64,000 nucleotides of DNA from Wurfbainia villosa (taxonomy: Eukaryota; Streptophyta; Magnoliopsida; Zingiberales; Zingiberaceae), in the NCBI GenBank assembly GCA_025175895.1, contig CM045993.1:61508621-61572620 (forward strand), written 5' to 3'. The translations under genes and the position numbers were made by a program. This document shows, in pieces, positions 10,440 to 21,926 of this stretch. Positions within the stretch are counted from its first letter, which is position 1, and every line of letters begins with the position of its first letter. A model generated the notes under the pieces. The model did not search any database and was not told the DNA's origin. It was given only the letters and a program-made list of their open reading frames with translations.

Positions 10440-12215
10440 ATGGAAGTCCAAGATCAATTAGGTTGGGACATCAACACACTGGTGCCCTACACCCTATACG
10501 GACGAGAAGGATTCAATTCTTGGAAGGGAAGAATTGAGGATTTTATTATGATGAGAGATTTTGAGGAATGGTCCATTTTGATGGATGGATTTGAATATCC
10601 AAGAGGACCAAGAGGTGGATTCCTCAAAAAGAAGAGGTGGACCGAAGAGCAAATTCAAGCATCCGAGAAAAATGATAAGGTGATAAAATTTTTGATTGAT
10701 TTAATACCTAACAATATCTTGTGTATGTTAGGTAATTATGTAGATGCTAAAGAGTTATGGAGCCAAGTGGCAAAGCTCCATGAAAATTCATCATCGGTCA
10801 AAGAAGAAGAAGAAGATGTAGAATGCTCATCGGTCCAATCGGAAGAGGCCAAAGAAGCAAGCTCCTCCTCACAAGCAAGTGAGGATTCGGAAGTTGAAGA
10901 AGAGTCAACATCCGGGTCAAGAGGAGAGTGTGAAGAATTGGAGGTTGAGAGGCCATCAATCTCCGAGGAGGTAGAGGTGGAAGAAGCATCCACCTCAAAG
11001 ATTGAGGGGGAGGAAAAAACCTCCATACCGGAACATCAAGAAGAAGCTTCGACATCCGGTCAAGATGAAGAAGCCCAAAGTCCAATTTCGGTCACCACCA
11101 CCCTAGGTAACTCAAGCATATCAATTAATAATAAAATGAATATTATATGCTTTGAGTGTAGGTAGCAAGGGCACTACAAGAGCAAGTGCCCAAAGAAGGT
11201 TAGGAAAGCTCCACCGGCACCAAAAGTCAAGGATGCCGGTTCCCCAAATATCAAGAGCAAGGAGCATATCATATGCTTCATGTGCCAACAACCGGGACAC
11301 TACCGGAGTCAATGCAAGAAAGGGGAGAAAAAGGCCCAAAATGGAGCATCACATGTAGGGGGGGCCTCCAAGGCAAACCCTAAGGTATATTTCAATAATG
11401 CACCTTCTAGATTTAATAGGCAAAAGCATGCTAGAAATAATTTTAATTCTCTTGCAATTTATGAAAAGCATGCTAATAGGAATAAATATTTTTGCTTAGG
11501 AGCTAAAAGTGTCCATCTTAATAATAGGAAGAAATTTGGGACTAATGTCCCTAAAAATAATTCATCTAAGGATAAACCTGGGTCAAATAACACTAGACCA
11601 ATTTTACCTAGGGAGACCATTAGAAAGGTGCAAGAGCACCTAGGTTTCAATCCTAAGTGGACTAGGCATATGCCTAGAAAATCCAATGCTCAAGACTTAA
11701 ATCAAAATTCTAAAATTAGGCAACTAGAAAAAGAAAATCAAGCCTTGAGGTCAAGGCTTGAAAAATTTGAAAAGACCCTTAAAGTTATGCAAAATCAAAT
11801 GCAAGGGTCAATTGGTCAAACTTCTAGGTCCAAAAGTCAAAGTCAACAAGTAGAACCTAAGAAACAAAAGTCATCCAAGGGCAAACCTAAGCCTAAGGAA
11901 ACCTATCACAATGTTCCATTTGATTATGGAACTAAACCTAGGAAGACCAAGGTCAATAGGGAAGTCATCCCTATAGTTGACCAAAGGGTATGCCTAGTGG
12001 CTAGGGTTTCTAGGAAACCTAGGGTGGCCACTAAGAAGGTTATTAGGGAGGCAATCCCTAAAGTTAACCATGGCAAGACCCAAATGACCAAGGCTAACAA
12101 GCCTAGGAGAGTCATTAGGAGGGTATCTAGGGAGGTTATCCCTAAGGAATACCTAGTTAACCCAAGGAGCTCAAATCGGTTTTGGGTTCCTAAGAGCGTG
12201 ATTGATTCACGCTAG
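10440..12215 (+). pseudogene. E3 gag, 591 codons with one internal stop
   Basis: The only gene of E3. ATG at 10440 lies 54 bases after the PBS and matches the start of related copies. Order: N-terminal Gag domain (WDINTLVPYTLYGREGFNSW, FEEWSILMDGFEYPRG, residues 9-60), an acidic Glu/Ser-rich linker (about 120-220), two CCHC knuckles (11148-11189 and 11274-11315; the second is CFMCQQPGHYRSQC), a predicted coiled coil near residues 425-460, a very basic tail, and the Sirevirus-like end WVPK. The frame is open throughout except TAG at 11163-11165, which replaces the Lys after the second Cys of the first knuckle (AAG to TAG). No frameshift. Gag would form the particle and bind RNA. Read-through is possible but unproven, so I list it as a pseudogene. 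Confidence 0.88.
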
Positions 12216-14096
12216 GTGGGTTTAGGGTGTGTCAACCTTGATTGGATGGGTAGTTAACTCAATCATGGTAAAGGTGGCACTTTAGGATGTTTTCAAGGTT
12301 ATGGATACCTTGGAAATAGATTTGAATTATCATCCTAAAAGATTTTAGGGTGTGCCAATATTATTTGAGAAGCTTGATAAAATGGTCAAATTGGCACAAT
12401 TTAGGTTTAGAGTGTTAGTGTGTCATTTTGGGTTGTTGGCACACTAGGGAGATTAATGATAATATGGCAAAATATATCTAACTATATCAAATGGCAATTA
12501 ATATTAAAATTTTGGTATTACTATACCTATATATTTTATATGCCATGTTTTGATTGTCATATGCCATGTCATGACATCATGCCTATTTCTATGATTTTAT
12601 ATGTCATGTTCATGTTTAGGATTAAGGATTAAATGTCATGTGTTTTTAGATTTCATATTATGCCATGACATCATGATTATGAGCATGTATTTATCTATAT
12701 CATCTCTAATGCCATAATCACTCATGCATTTAAGATAATTTGATTGAAATTGATTTAAGGACAATGGCATGACTTGGAGTCCCATCTATAAGGGAATCAA
12801 GTAGGGTTGCCTTAGAAAAATGCATGAAACCCTAGTTTAGGGAGAACAAAACCCACATCTCACATCCAATTGACATGTATGTGTATTTATACACCCTAGA
12901 TACATGTGAGATGCTAGGATATGAGTTGAGTTCAAGGTGCATAGTTTTTGCATCTAGTTGAACCAAAACTCATCTAATTTTATTGGTGGATCATTGGGAA
13001 AGCTTGTGTACAAGTCATGTACTTAGAGCCCAAGGAATATGATCCAAAATAAGGTTTTGAAATCATTTTAAAATCAATTTAGAAAACCTTGGTGAAGTCT
13101 ATCTTTTGATAGCAATCACCATTGATGAAGTTGATACAAAATAGGGCCAAAACATTGAAAATTTCAATGGTTTTGAGTTTTGTATTAAACTCACTATTTT
13201 ATGGGAAAAATATTTTTCAAACATTTTTCACCCATTGATTTGGTCATAAGTATTATACGTATCAAATTTCGTGATTTTTCGATATACGTATAATTAGTTA
13301 TGATTTTCTGAAATTGGATTCTGATAGCTGAATTTCGGAAAATTCTACCTACCGATCGACATCGCCGAGTCACGCCAGTCTGATTTCGGGTTCACAAGTT
13401 TGTTTAGCCCGTGTTCAGCCATGGTAAAGGTCCCTAACCACTCCTAACCCTAGGATATGCTTTGGGAAGCATTATGAAGGGTGAAAATTCATTGGATATG
13501 GATTTGGAGAGGTGTTAGGTCAAAGTATCAATTTGAGGTGGTGGAAAGTTCAATGTTGAATTTCCAACCTTAATTTTGATGGTTTAGAGTTCCTATTGGC
13601 TTAGGGGCTTCCCAAGGACATTGTTGGTGCAATGGTCAAGGGGGAGCAAGCCTTTAGGGGGAGGAATCCATCTTGGGATGATGGATGTGTTTTTCTCTTT
13701 GAAAAGGAGAAGTTATTGGGAGAGTATCATCAATTGGGAAAATTGATGGGTTTTTGATACCCAATTTGGAGATTGGGAGAGAGTATAGGATTGCCTCTCT
13801 TAAGTGATATGGGACTTATCACTAAAAAGATGGTAGGCATCCTAGATATGTTTAAATCAAGGGAGAGATTGTAAGATCTCATTGGGATATGAGACATTGA
13901 CCTCCTTGGAGAGATAACCTTTTTGGTTAGTCGAGGGAGAAATGTTTGGGGAGAACATTTGATTTACATTTTGAATGTTTGGGGAGAACATTTGGTGAGT
14001 GTTTACCAATTTGGGATAATTGGTAAAGGATTTGAGTTAGTGGTTCTAACTCGAATGATTTTATTTGGTTTTGTCAAACATCAAAAAGGGGGAGAT
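12216..14096 (+). other. E3 3' non-coding region and polypurine tract
   Basis: 1.9 kb after gag where an autonomous element would have pol. No domain seen in any frame. Two G-rich polypurine stretches near 13640-13665 and the terminal polypurine tract (14083-14096, AAAAAGGGGGAGAT) touching the 3' LTR resemble the multiple tracts described in Sireviruses. Confidence 0.8.
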
Positions 14097-15666
14097 TGTT
14101 GGTGCAATCGGCCCAGGTCACGATTGACCAGGACTCGAGTTTGACTCGAGTGATGTTTTGATGTTTGACAAAGTATGTTTGACAAAGTATGTTTGACATA
14201 GGATTGACATTGATGTTGGACATTGATGTCGGTTAATATGTTGGGGAGATTGTTTATACAATCGATCCAGGTTATAATTGACTTGATGGTTGACCAGGGT
14301 TGACCATGTGATTATGGGAAAGTCCAAGCATGGGTCTTGGCAAGGTAAAGTCCAAGTCATGGGTACTTGGCATGGAAAGTCCAAGTGGGACACTTGGCAA
14401 TTGGGAAAGTCCAAGTCTTGAGCACTTGGCATGAGAAGTCCAAGCATGGGTCTTGGCAAATGGAAAGTCCAAGCATGGGTCTTAGCAAATGGAAAGTCCA
14501 ACATGGGTTGGCAAGGGAAAGTCCAAGCATGGGTCTTGGCAAATGGAAAGTCCAAGCATGGGTCTTGGCATGGAAAGTCCAACATGGGTTGACAAGGGAA
14601 AGTCCAAGCTTGAGTCTTGGCATTTGGGAAGTCCAAGGAGATTGATATTGGCGGCGTAAAGTCCAAGCGGAGTCTTGGCAGCGTAAGTCCAATGTGCCTT
14701 GGCGGTGTAGACACCATTAGCATGACATAGCCGATGGAAGCACCTGGAAGCTAGCGCGATGGATGAACAAGTCATGGATGACTTGGAGGGATCTGAGAGG
14801 CGTGAGGCTGATGGAGGTGGCTAGAAGGTTTAGGTCTAGGCTAAGGGTGGTCTAGCAAGTATGGGGGCACCATACTTGGGTTAAAACCTCATTCTTGAGG
14901 TTGGCAGTCGACTGGCATTATGGCGGATTCATTGAGTCGACTCGAGTTATTTGCCGTTTGAGAAACTTTAAGGGCTCACGATGAGTCATTTGCTCATGGG
15001 AAGCCGATCGGTGATTTGCAATCGGCAGCGATGCAATGCCGATGGCGATCGTGCCGAGTCGATTCAACGTGGATTGAGCCGTTGTCTCACATCTACAGGT
15101 TGGCGGTCATTCGGTGATTTATGGCGGATCGCCAAAGCGGAAATCCATCCCGACGCGAGATAAAAGGAAGCTGTTCGTGGAGATTGCGGCATCAGTTCTT
15201 GGGGAGCTTTCTTGAGGCGATTTGAAGGCGATTTGCAGGTGCATTTCAGGGCCCTTCAACCTCATCCAAGCAACCAACAAGCAAAGCGCTCAAACCCTAG
15301 TTTTGTAAAGTGTTCTTTACATTTCCTTTGTATTTGCTTGTATTTCCTTAGATTATTGTTGTAATCTTGTGTACGAGGTTTCTCCGCCTCCGACTTGTTG
15401 TCGAGAAGGAGTTTATTGATTAGTGATTGCATTGGCGTCGCTAGAGCTCGTTAGAGCTCGATCCGTGGAGTAGGAACCGTTACGGTTCCGAACCACGTTA
15501 TATGCTTGTGTTGTGTTTGTGTTTGTGATTGTATTTCGTTATTGCTTTTATCATTTCTATTCCGCTGCGCATAACAAGTTTTTGTAGACACAAACGCGAT
15601 CGATTTCCATCATCGTACGGTATCACGCTATTCACCCCCCCTCTAGCGGGCATTCAATTCCCAACA
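14097..15666 (+). repeat. E3 3' LTR
   Basis: 1570 bp, TG...CA. Nearly identical to the 5' LTR at both ends. It carries an 18-bp duplication near 14170, fewer GTCCAAG units (14318-14705), and a very different palindrome segment (14903-15100). Confidence 0.93.
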
Positions 15667-15671
15667 AGGGT
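15667..15671. repeat. E3 target-site duplication, right copy (agggt)
   Basis: Matches agggt at 8693-8697. Removing E3 plus one copy rejoins the E2 LTR in register with the other E2 LTR. Confidence 0.93.
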
Positions 15672-16218
15672 TTCATCCTGACTCAGTCGAACGCCTGACC
15701 AGTCGACTGATACATCGTATCAGTCGACTGATACTCATCAAGTATGAGTAATTCATACTTGATTTTATACCCTAGACCTAGACTCAACCTTCTAGCTCCT
15801 CAATAAGCCTTGCGCCTTCAGGATCCCTCCGAGTCCGTGACTTGTTCATCCTTTGCGCTTTGCTTCCAAGAGCTTCCTTCGGTTTCGTCATGTCTTGGGT
15901 TGCCAAATGCTTGGACTTTACGCCGCCAAGACTACAAGCTTGGACTTATGCTGCCAAGACTTTACTTTGGACTTCCTTTGCCAAGGTTCACTTTGGACTT
16001 TATGCTACCAAGACTACAAGCTTGGTCTTATGCCGCCAAGTCCATCCCTTGGACTTCCTTTGCCAAGATCATACTTGGGCTTCCTTTTACCAAGTCTTCA
16101 TCCTTGGATTTCTCTGTCACTTAAACACATTCGTAATTAGATCACAAGATATTGCCTAACTTAGATGATTAGCCAAACATCAAAACATATAAATGCTTGG
16201 AGCATTGTTGCACCAATA
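15672..16218 (-). repeat. E2 5' LTR, U3 part (right of E3)
   Basis: Continuation of the LTR at 7994-8697. It matches 1727-2232 of the 3' LTR at about 98 percent by eye, and has two perfect palindromes near 15705-15733. It ends in TA instead of CA at 16218 and is followed by the cttcc duplication. Confidence 0.9.
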
Positions 16219-16609
16219 CTTCCTCTTCAATCTCCTTTTCTTGAGCTGGTGATGAGTCTTCATGGAGCTTGGCCAATTCCCTCCAGAGCTCATTGGCATC
16301 CATGCAATCACCTAGGCTACACAAGAAGTCATTAGGTATCAAATCAAAAATGAATTTTACTATCTTCTTGTTTTTTTCAAATTGTTGGAGTTGCTCTTCA
16401 CTCCATCTCTTCTTTTTGAGGAAGCCACCTTTTGGTCCTCTTGGATATTCAAAACCATCCATTAAGATGGACCACTCCTCAAAGTCTCTCATCATAATAA
16501 AATCTTCAATTCTTCTCTTCCAAGAATTGAAGCCTTCTCGTCCATATAATGAGTATGGGACCGGTGTGTTGATGTCCCAACGTAGTTGTTCATCCAACCC
16601 CATCTTCAC
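16219..16609 (-). pseudogene. E1 gag, N-terminal part
   Basis: Start of the E1 Gag, read right to left from Met 16609 (or Met 16603). It contains WDINTPVPYSLYGREGFNSW, FEEWSILMDGFEYPRG and the LIPNDFLCSLGD segment, closely matching E3 Gag residues 9-110, and then the first acidic linker residues. The first five bases (cttcc, 16219-16223) are the E2 target duplication. The gene resumes at 1003 on the far side of E2 and stays in frame across the junction. Confidence 0.87.
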
Positions 16610-16653
16610 CCTCTAGCGTGCTCCCTTAGTTGTTAAACTTGAAGAGCGGCCTC

Positions 16654-16665
16654 GCTCTGATACTA
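16654..16665 (-). other. E1 primer-binding site, decayed
   Basis: Reads TAGTATCAGAGC on the minus strand, one base from the tRNA-Met site. It adjoins the E1 5' LTR. Confidence 0.8.
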
Positions 16666-16667
16666 AT

Positions 16668-18179
16668 TGTTGGGGATCCTTGGAACGCTAGAGAGGGGTG
16701 AATAGCGTCGTGCTCGTACGTTGATGGAATTCATTCGCGTTCGTCTCTACAAAACTCGTTATGCATAGTGGAATATAGATAATAGCAATAACAAGAAACA
16801 AGACAAACACGAACACAAGAATATAACATGGTTCAGAATTGAACGGTTCCTACTCCACAAATCGAGCTCTAGTGATGCACACGCAACCACTAATCACAAA
16901 TACTTCTTCTCGACACAAGTCGGAGGTGGAGAAACCTCGTATAAAAGATCTTACAATAGCAAGAAATAAATACAAGCAATTACAATAAGGAAATGCACTA
17001 CAAGTGAAGAAAAATACTTTACAATTGCCTTTGGATTGCTTACTTTTGGTTGCTTAAAGAATAGTCTTGGAGACCCTGATTTGCAACAACAAATCGCCCC
17101 AAAGTAGCTCAAGAACCGCTGGTGAAATCCTCCTCTACGAGCTCCATTTAAAGCTTCAACCTGGGTTGGAAATCGCCGATCAGTCGACTGCTCGGGACTA
17201 TCAATCGACTGATGACACTGTTGCTGTGAGACAACGGTGCAATCCATGCTGGAAAAATCCAATGGATAGGACATCAGTCAACTGATCATGACCATCAGTC
17301 GACTGATCGAGCCTCCACTCGACTGCTAACCCCAGCAGTCGAGTCAGACTCCATTCGCGTTCGGTCGATGAGCACCGCCGATTGATCACACGATCGCCGA
17401 TCGCTGTTTGAATCACGATCGCCAAAGACCGGCAATGATCATTAATTCTAGTCAAACCCTAGTTGACTCACACCAATCAACTGTTATATGACACCAATCG
17501 ACTGGCACACCTCAAACATGAGGTTTAACCCAAGTATGGTTTCCCCATACTTGCTAGACCACCCTTAGCCTAGACCTAGCATTCTAGCCACCTCCGTCAG
17601 CCTCACGCCTCTCAGATCCCTCCAAGTCATCCATGACTTGTTTCATCCATTGTGCTAGCCTTTATGTGCTTCCATCGGCTATGTCATGCTAACGGTGTCT
17701 ACACCGCCAAGGCACATTGGACTTACACTGCCAAGAATCCGCTTGGACTTTACGCCGCCAACCATTGGACTTAAGCTGCCAAGACTCCCGCTTAGAATTT
17801 ACGCCGCCAACCATTGGACTTAAGCTGCCAAGACTCCCGCTTGAAATTTACGCCGCCAATATCAAACCCCTTGGACTTCTCAAATGCCAAGACTCAAGCT
17901 TGGACTTTCCCTTGTCAACCCATGTTGGACTTTCCATTGTCAAAACCCATGCTTGGACTTTTCCTTACTAAGACCCATGCTTGGACTTTCTATTGCCAAG
18001 ACCCATGCTTGGACTTTCCCAAATGCCAAGTGTCCCACTTGTACTTTCCATGCCAAGTACCCAAGACTTGTACTTTCCCATGATAATCACAATGTCATAT
18101 GTTTTTGTCGAACATCAAAACATCACTCGAGTCAAGCTCGAGTCCTGGTAAATCGTGACCTGAGCCGATTGCACCAACA
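16668..18179 (-). repeat. E1 5' LTR
   Basis: 1512 bp, TG...CA on the minus strand, same family as the E3 LTRs. It has the CTTGGACTTT...GCCAAGAC repeats (17705-18070), palindromes with decayed copies (17181-17345), an altered GATCGCC-rich segment (17360-17440), and the box CTATTCACCCCTCTCTAG on the minus strand (16688-16705). Confidence 0.9.
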
Positions 18180-18687
18180 TTCATGACCAAGATGACTTGA
18201 ATACCGCAAGTCAAAGGAACATTGCACTTAAGCCGCGGTAAAAACTTCATTGACATATCCATATATGCAGAGAACCATATGAAGTCTTACAACTGGTCAT
18301 TCCAATGAACTAGTTACCATAACTAGCATCCACGATTAACTCCGGACATCACAATGTCTCTAGCCAGTGAGAATCGGCTACTTGGATACACCAAGGAGTA
18401 TACCTCGTGCTAGTCTCGACAGAATTGATGGTGTCCATATCCATAAATTCATCGACTAGGGATAATTCCAATACATCATAATTATACATGTAGAGATACT
18501 CACTTGTTGTGATCCAATCATAAATTCTCTCATGCTGTGAATCGTATCGCGGACATTTAGTAAATGAGTTTAAGATCTAATCAAATACATGAAAATATGT
18601 ATACTCAAATAGTGAATCTTCATTTATCATATAAATGATTCAAATATAAGACGATTGTCTTAGGAGACCTCTCATATATTACTAACA
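18180..18687 (-). repeat. E0: fragment of an E7-type copia LTR
   Basis: 508 bp matching 36277-36757 of the E7 3' LTR and ending in the same ...TTACTAACA terminus at 18687. Bases beyond 18687 do not match the E7 polypurine tract, so this is the outer end of a 5' or solo LTR. E1 is inserted into it. The rest of this LTR lies left of the window. Confidence 0.8.
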
Positions 18688-20218
18688 GTCATTTGTTAAG
18701 GTCTCATCCTTCTACATGACACCCTTTTCACTATAAAAGACACCTGCTTTTATTCATGCTTTGTGTAGGTTTTCTAGTATAATATTAATGGATCATCTTG
18801 AAGAAGTTATTCCTTTTCAATTTCATACTGTCATCCTAAATTGGATAGGAATTAGAACTTTAAGTTGGAGGAAGATTCATTCAAACCTCTCCACTATTAT
18901 TATTTCGAGACTTGAGAAGAAAGATTAAGTACAGTACTTCAAGTTCTTCCTACTAAATTTTTTTTGATAATATTTATAAGTCGTTATCTTTCTTTATATT
19001 GTTATCGGCCTGATATTGAGAAACGCTTGAGATGAACAATATCACTTTTTTACATAAAAAAAAAAAAGAAGAATTGATTGAAGTTGAACTCTAGTTTTCG
19101 TTCCAGCACTCTTTAGTTGTCCAACTAGTCAATTTGTGGAACCTCTCTACTAGCTAGTTTCCTTGAATTTCTTGCCGTCATATGATGATTTCCTAGCTAA
19201 GGCACAAAGAAGTAGCCAAAGTATTTAAATAGTTTATTTAGCTAGATGTTTAGGGTCAGGGTTATCATAAGTATGGACATAATGGGCATGCTCATGTGCT
19301 GTCTTTGAAATTCTATTTACCCTCATTAGGGAAGAATTTTAAAAATAAAAAAAGTTATTTGACATATTTGTTCCTCCACTTTTCTTTAAAACTCGACTGA
19401 ATTAAACCTTGTAGCTGTACGTCTTCGAGACCTTAATTCCATGCTCAGCTCCTTCCGTTGTTACATGCCTAATTAATCTCCTCCACTACCGACTACCTTG
19501 CTTTTTCATATTTAAAGACTTGTCCCTCATTTTTTTTTTTTGGATTTTGTCAATGAGAGAACATTCTTCTAAAGCAACTCCACCTCTATATCTATGTTAA
19601 TAGAGGGTAATTCACAATAGTTAACCTTTTATTCTGGACAAAGATGCCGTCAACTCTAACTTAGAATCCCATAATTAGAATAAAAGACAAAGTTTCTATT
19701 AAAATTGCACATGGTTTCCTTGAAGGAGATCAAATTCATTGTTTGAGATCATACCACGTGAAATTCCTTTGAATCAAGGATTTAGATCATTTGATAATTC
19801 TAGGGAAGGATCTTTCCAAGGTTAAGGTGGTCCATGTCATGCCTTGTATGAGCTAAACTTAATGTGACACTAACTTCACTCGCCAATTGCAATAATGTTA
19901 AAGCAAAATATATACAAAAGCTAATCAAATTAATTATACCTCTGAATAAACTTCACCAATTCTATGTATAAATACCCCAATCAATAACTGGAAGGTCAAA
20001 ATTTTTAAAATGATCGTATAAAAAATACAAAGTGGGTATAACAAAGAAGTACATGATATCAAAAGGCATATCTATAATTAAATCTAAGGATTAAAATATA
20101 ATGATTAATCAATATCTTTATTTCCAATTAGTTTAAACATATTAATTTTTTATCATAAATTTCTCTTAAATAAATTCTTAGACAAATTATTTCCTCGTTT
20201 ATTCATTTACAAAGTATT

Positions 20219-20225
<7 letters not shown>
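18688..20225. other. AT-rich sequence without recognised gene
   Basis: No transposon domain or conserved gene recognised. A TATAAAAG at about 18736-18743 precedes a 46-codon frame (18788-18928, start MDHLEEVIPF) that I cannot assign. Low GC and many stops otherwise. This is the most likely unique host DNA in the window. Confidence 0.5.
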
Positions 20226-20256
<31 letters not shown>

Positions 20257-20275
20257 CACATATACATATATATAT
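20226..20275. repeat. TA microsatellite
   Basis: About 13 uninterrupted TA units followed by TGTGCACATATACA and more TA units. Confidence 0.9.
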
Positions 20276-20399
20276 AAGTTGAACAATTTGTAATCCTTTC
20301 AAAATGTACCTCAAATAAAAATAAGATGAATGACCCAAAATCGACCCAGTGAAGACCAACAATTCACTTGCTAAAAATGCATCATGTGTATACAATAGC

Positions 20400-20645
20400 T
20401 TTTTTAGAGGGTGGAACTGAAGCTCTAAGTTACAAGTAGTTATGTAACACTTTTAGAGGACCCAGTTGAAGCTCTAAATTACTAATAGTGATGTAACTCT
20501 TTTAAAGGCGAAGTTGGAACTCTAAATTACAAATAGTTATGTAGCTATTTTGAAAGGTTGAGGCAAAGCTCTAAAATAGTAGTTACACAACTCATTTAGA
20601 GGGCAGAGCCGAAAATCTATACCACAAGTTGATCATTCAATGTTA
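20400..20645. repeat. Degenerate ~55-bp tandem repeat
   Basis: Four to five imperfect units built on TTTTAGAGG...GAAGCTCTAAATTAC...TAGTTATGTAAC. No coding frame conserved between units. Confidence 0.65.
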
Positions 20646-21501
20646 TACTAAATAAAATATTTATAGCTCCATTTTTTTCAAGTTTATAAAGTGATTCATG
20701 TTACTTAAAAGCACTTTCCTAAAATTTTCATTACCTATCAAGGTTAGTATTTTTATTTTTTAGTAACAATGATATATAAGTGTAAAGAAGTAAGAAAATT
20801 ATAAAAGGACAAGCAATTTAAAAGATCGGCACCAAAGACAAGAGTGTAGAGTTTTTTTTTAATAAATCACCTTAAATTTATCTTTAACCTTAGTGTTATT
20901 ATGTAATATCTTCTTTTAAAAAATTTCCCTTTAAAAATTATGATGCGGTCACTTTTTTGGATATTTTCCCTCGAGTCTTTGGAAGAGGTTGGATTTTTGC
21001 GACTATAACAGTATCCCGGCCCCGTCAAAATTAATATGAGTCAGATGACTGACTACACTTCTCGACGATAACCCTCCGATGCTTAAGTCAAATAGAGAGA
21101 TGAAGTAGAAGAAGATAACTAGTATGCAGTCCCCTAAAAAGGTGTATCTAGAGAGTTCCGAGTTTTCTTTACCTCAACCCTTCCTTCATATAACAACTTT
21201 CGATGTTTTTTTCCTCCCCACACAACCACTCCTTGCAATTCCATTTGGTAGGCCATTAGGGGACAACCTTTTCTTAAAATCTCCATGTGGTATGTCACGT
21301 AGTCCATGGTTATGATTGTAATAGGCTATTAGGTAACCAGCTATAATGACCACCGGGAATGACCTCCCTCATGGTCCCTAGCTATCCAACTTTTGCGATG
21401 TCAGGGGTGGCCCACTCTTACAGTCTATGAGTGGCTACCTCAAGGCCTCCCCTATTTCTGAGTGCTCGACTACCAGTGCATTCGAGTGGCTAACATATTG
21501 A
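20646..21501. other. Unassigned, repeat-like sequence
   Basis: No domain found. The stretch 20960-21300 has a mosaic of short motifs that looks to me like part of a gypsy LTR, but I cannot place its ends. Confidence 0.35.
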
Positions 21502-21717
21502 GTGGTTGAGTGGCTGATTGGTTATGCGGCCCACTGACGGACTTCTTGTGTAGTCAAGTGGGTGACTTGTCATGTAGTCGAGTGACTGATTGGTTGTGCG
21601 ATTGAGTGTCCAACTCACTGTGCGACCGAGTGGACGACTCATGATGCGGTCGAGTGGCCGACTTGTTGTGTGGTCGAGTGGCTGACTTACTGTGCGGGCG
21701 AGTGGGTGACTCCCTCT
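21502..21717 (-). repeat. 24-bp minisatellite, nine units
   Basis: Nine consecutive 24-bp units starting at 21502, 21526, 21550, 21574, 21598, 21622, 21646, 21670 and 21694. The core is GGTCGAGTGGCTGACT. The length is kept exactly although the bases vary. A minus-strand frame (21490-21735, 81 codons) therefore encodes an eight-residue repeat of the type S-x-P-L-x-R-T-x. I see no support that it is a real protein. Confidence 0.85.
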
Positions 21718-21926
21718 TGGATTGGAGCTCCCCATCTCTCCGACCCTCTAGTCGCCATATAATTACTTGAGACTCTTTGCTTTACCTCTGCAGGCTTTCA
21801 ACTATTCCAAAAGTATCATTAGGCATCCCCCCCCCCCGGCGAAATAGTCATACCCTTAATAGGATCTGACTTGTGATGAGTTGGTGCATCTCTGACATCC
21901 CTGATGATCGTGCGCTCAGATCCTTA

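Larger units (their letters stand above)
8698..15666 (+). mobile_element. E3: gag-only LTR retrotransposon (TR-GAG-like, Sirevirus-type)
   Basis: Complete plus-strand element of 6969 bp with LTRs 8698-10371 and 14097-15666, a tRNA-Met PBS and a polypurine tract. It is flanked by perfect agggt duplications (8693-8697, 15667-15671). The 3.7-kb interior has one gene, gag (10440-12215), and then about 1.9 kb without coding sequence; there is no protease, integrase or reverse transcriptase. Outside a local palindrome region the LTRs are almost identical, so insertion was recent. It must depend on the pol of another element. Non-autonomous gag-carrying LTR elements are known in plants (TR-GAGs). 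Confidence 0.92.
1004..16218 (-). mobile_element. E2: autonomous-type Ty1/copia element, defective, carrying E3
   Basis: Minus-strand copia element with 3' LTR 1004-2232, polypurine tract at 2233, pol 3219-6299, gag 6315-7939, PBS 7980-7991 and 5' LTR 7994-8697 plus 15672-16218. The 5' LTR is split by E3. Without E3 the element is about 8.2 kb. Perfect 5-bp duplications (cttcc) flank it, and gag of E1 is interrupted exactly there. Outside the palindrome region the two LTRs differ at only about 2 percent by eye. The right terminal CA has become TA (16217-16218). Domain order PR-INT-RT-RH is copia; the GGGGGAGAT tract and zinc-knuckle Gag suit Sireviruses. Confidence 0.92.
1..18179 (-). mobile_element. 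E1: gag-only copia (Sirevirus-type), partial, interrupted by E2
   Basis: Minus-strand LTR element whose 3' end lies left of the window. Its 5' LTR is 16668-18179, followed leftward by a primer-binding site and gag. E2 interrupts gag between 1003 and 16219. The LTR start (TGTTGGTGCAATCGGC read on the minus strand) and the gag are clearly the same family as E3. Whether E1 ever had pol cannot be seen, because the sequence leaves the window inside gag; gag-only is inferred from E3. The right flank starts ttcat, a motif that is also present at the equivalent place in the E7 LTR, so it is the probable target duplication, but the partner copy is outside the window. Confidence 0.8.

Noticed and set aside
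10736..11085. Antisense ORFs of about 95 codons
   Set aside because: Shadows of the acidic Glu/Ser-rich part of E3 gag, read as Ser/Leu-rich on the other strand.
21124..21315. 63-codon ORF in the element-free region
   Set aside because: No domain, codon use or neighbouring signal; sequence looks like a degraded LTR.
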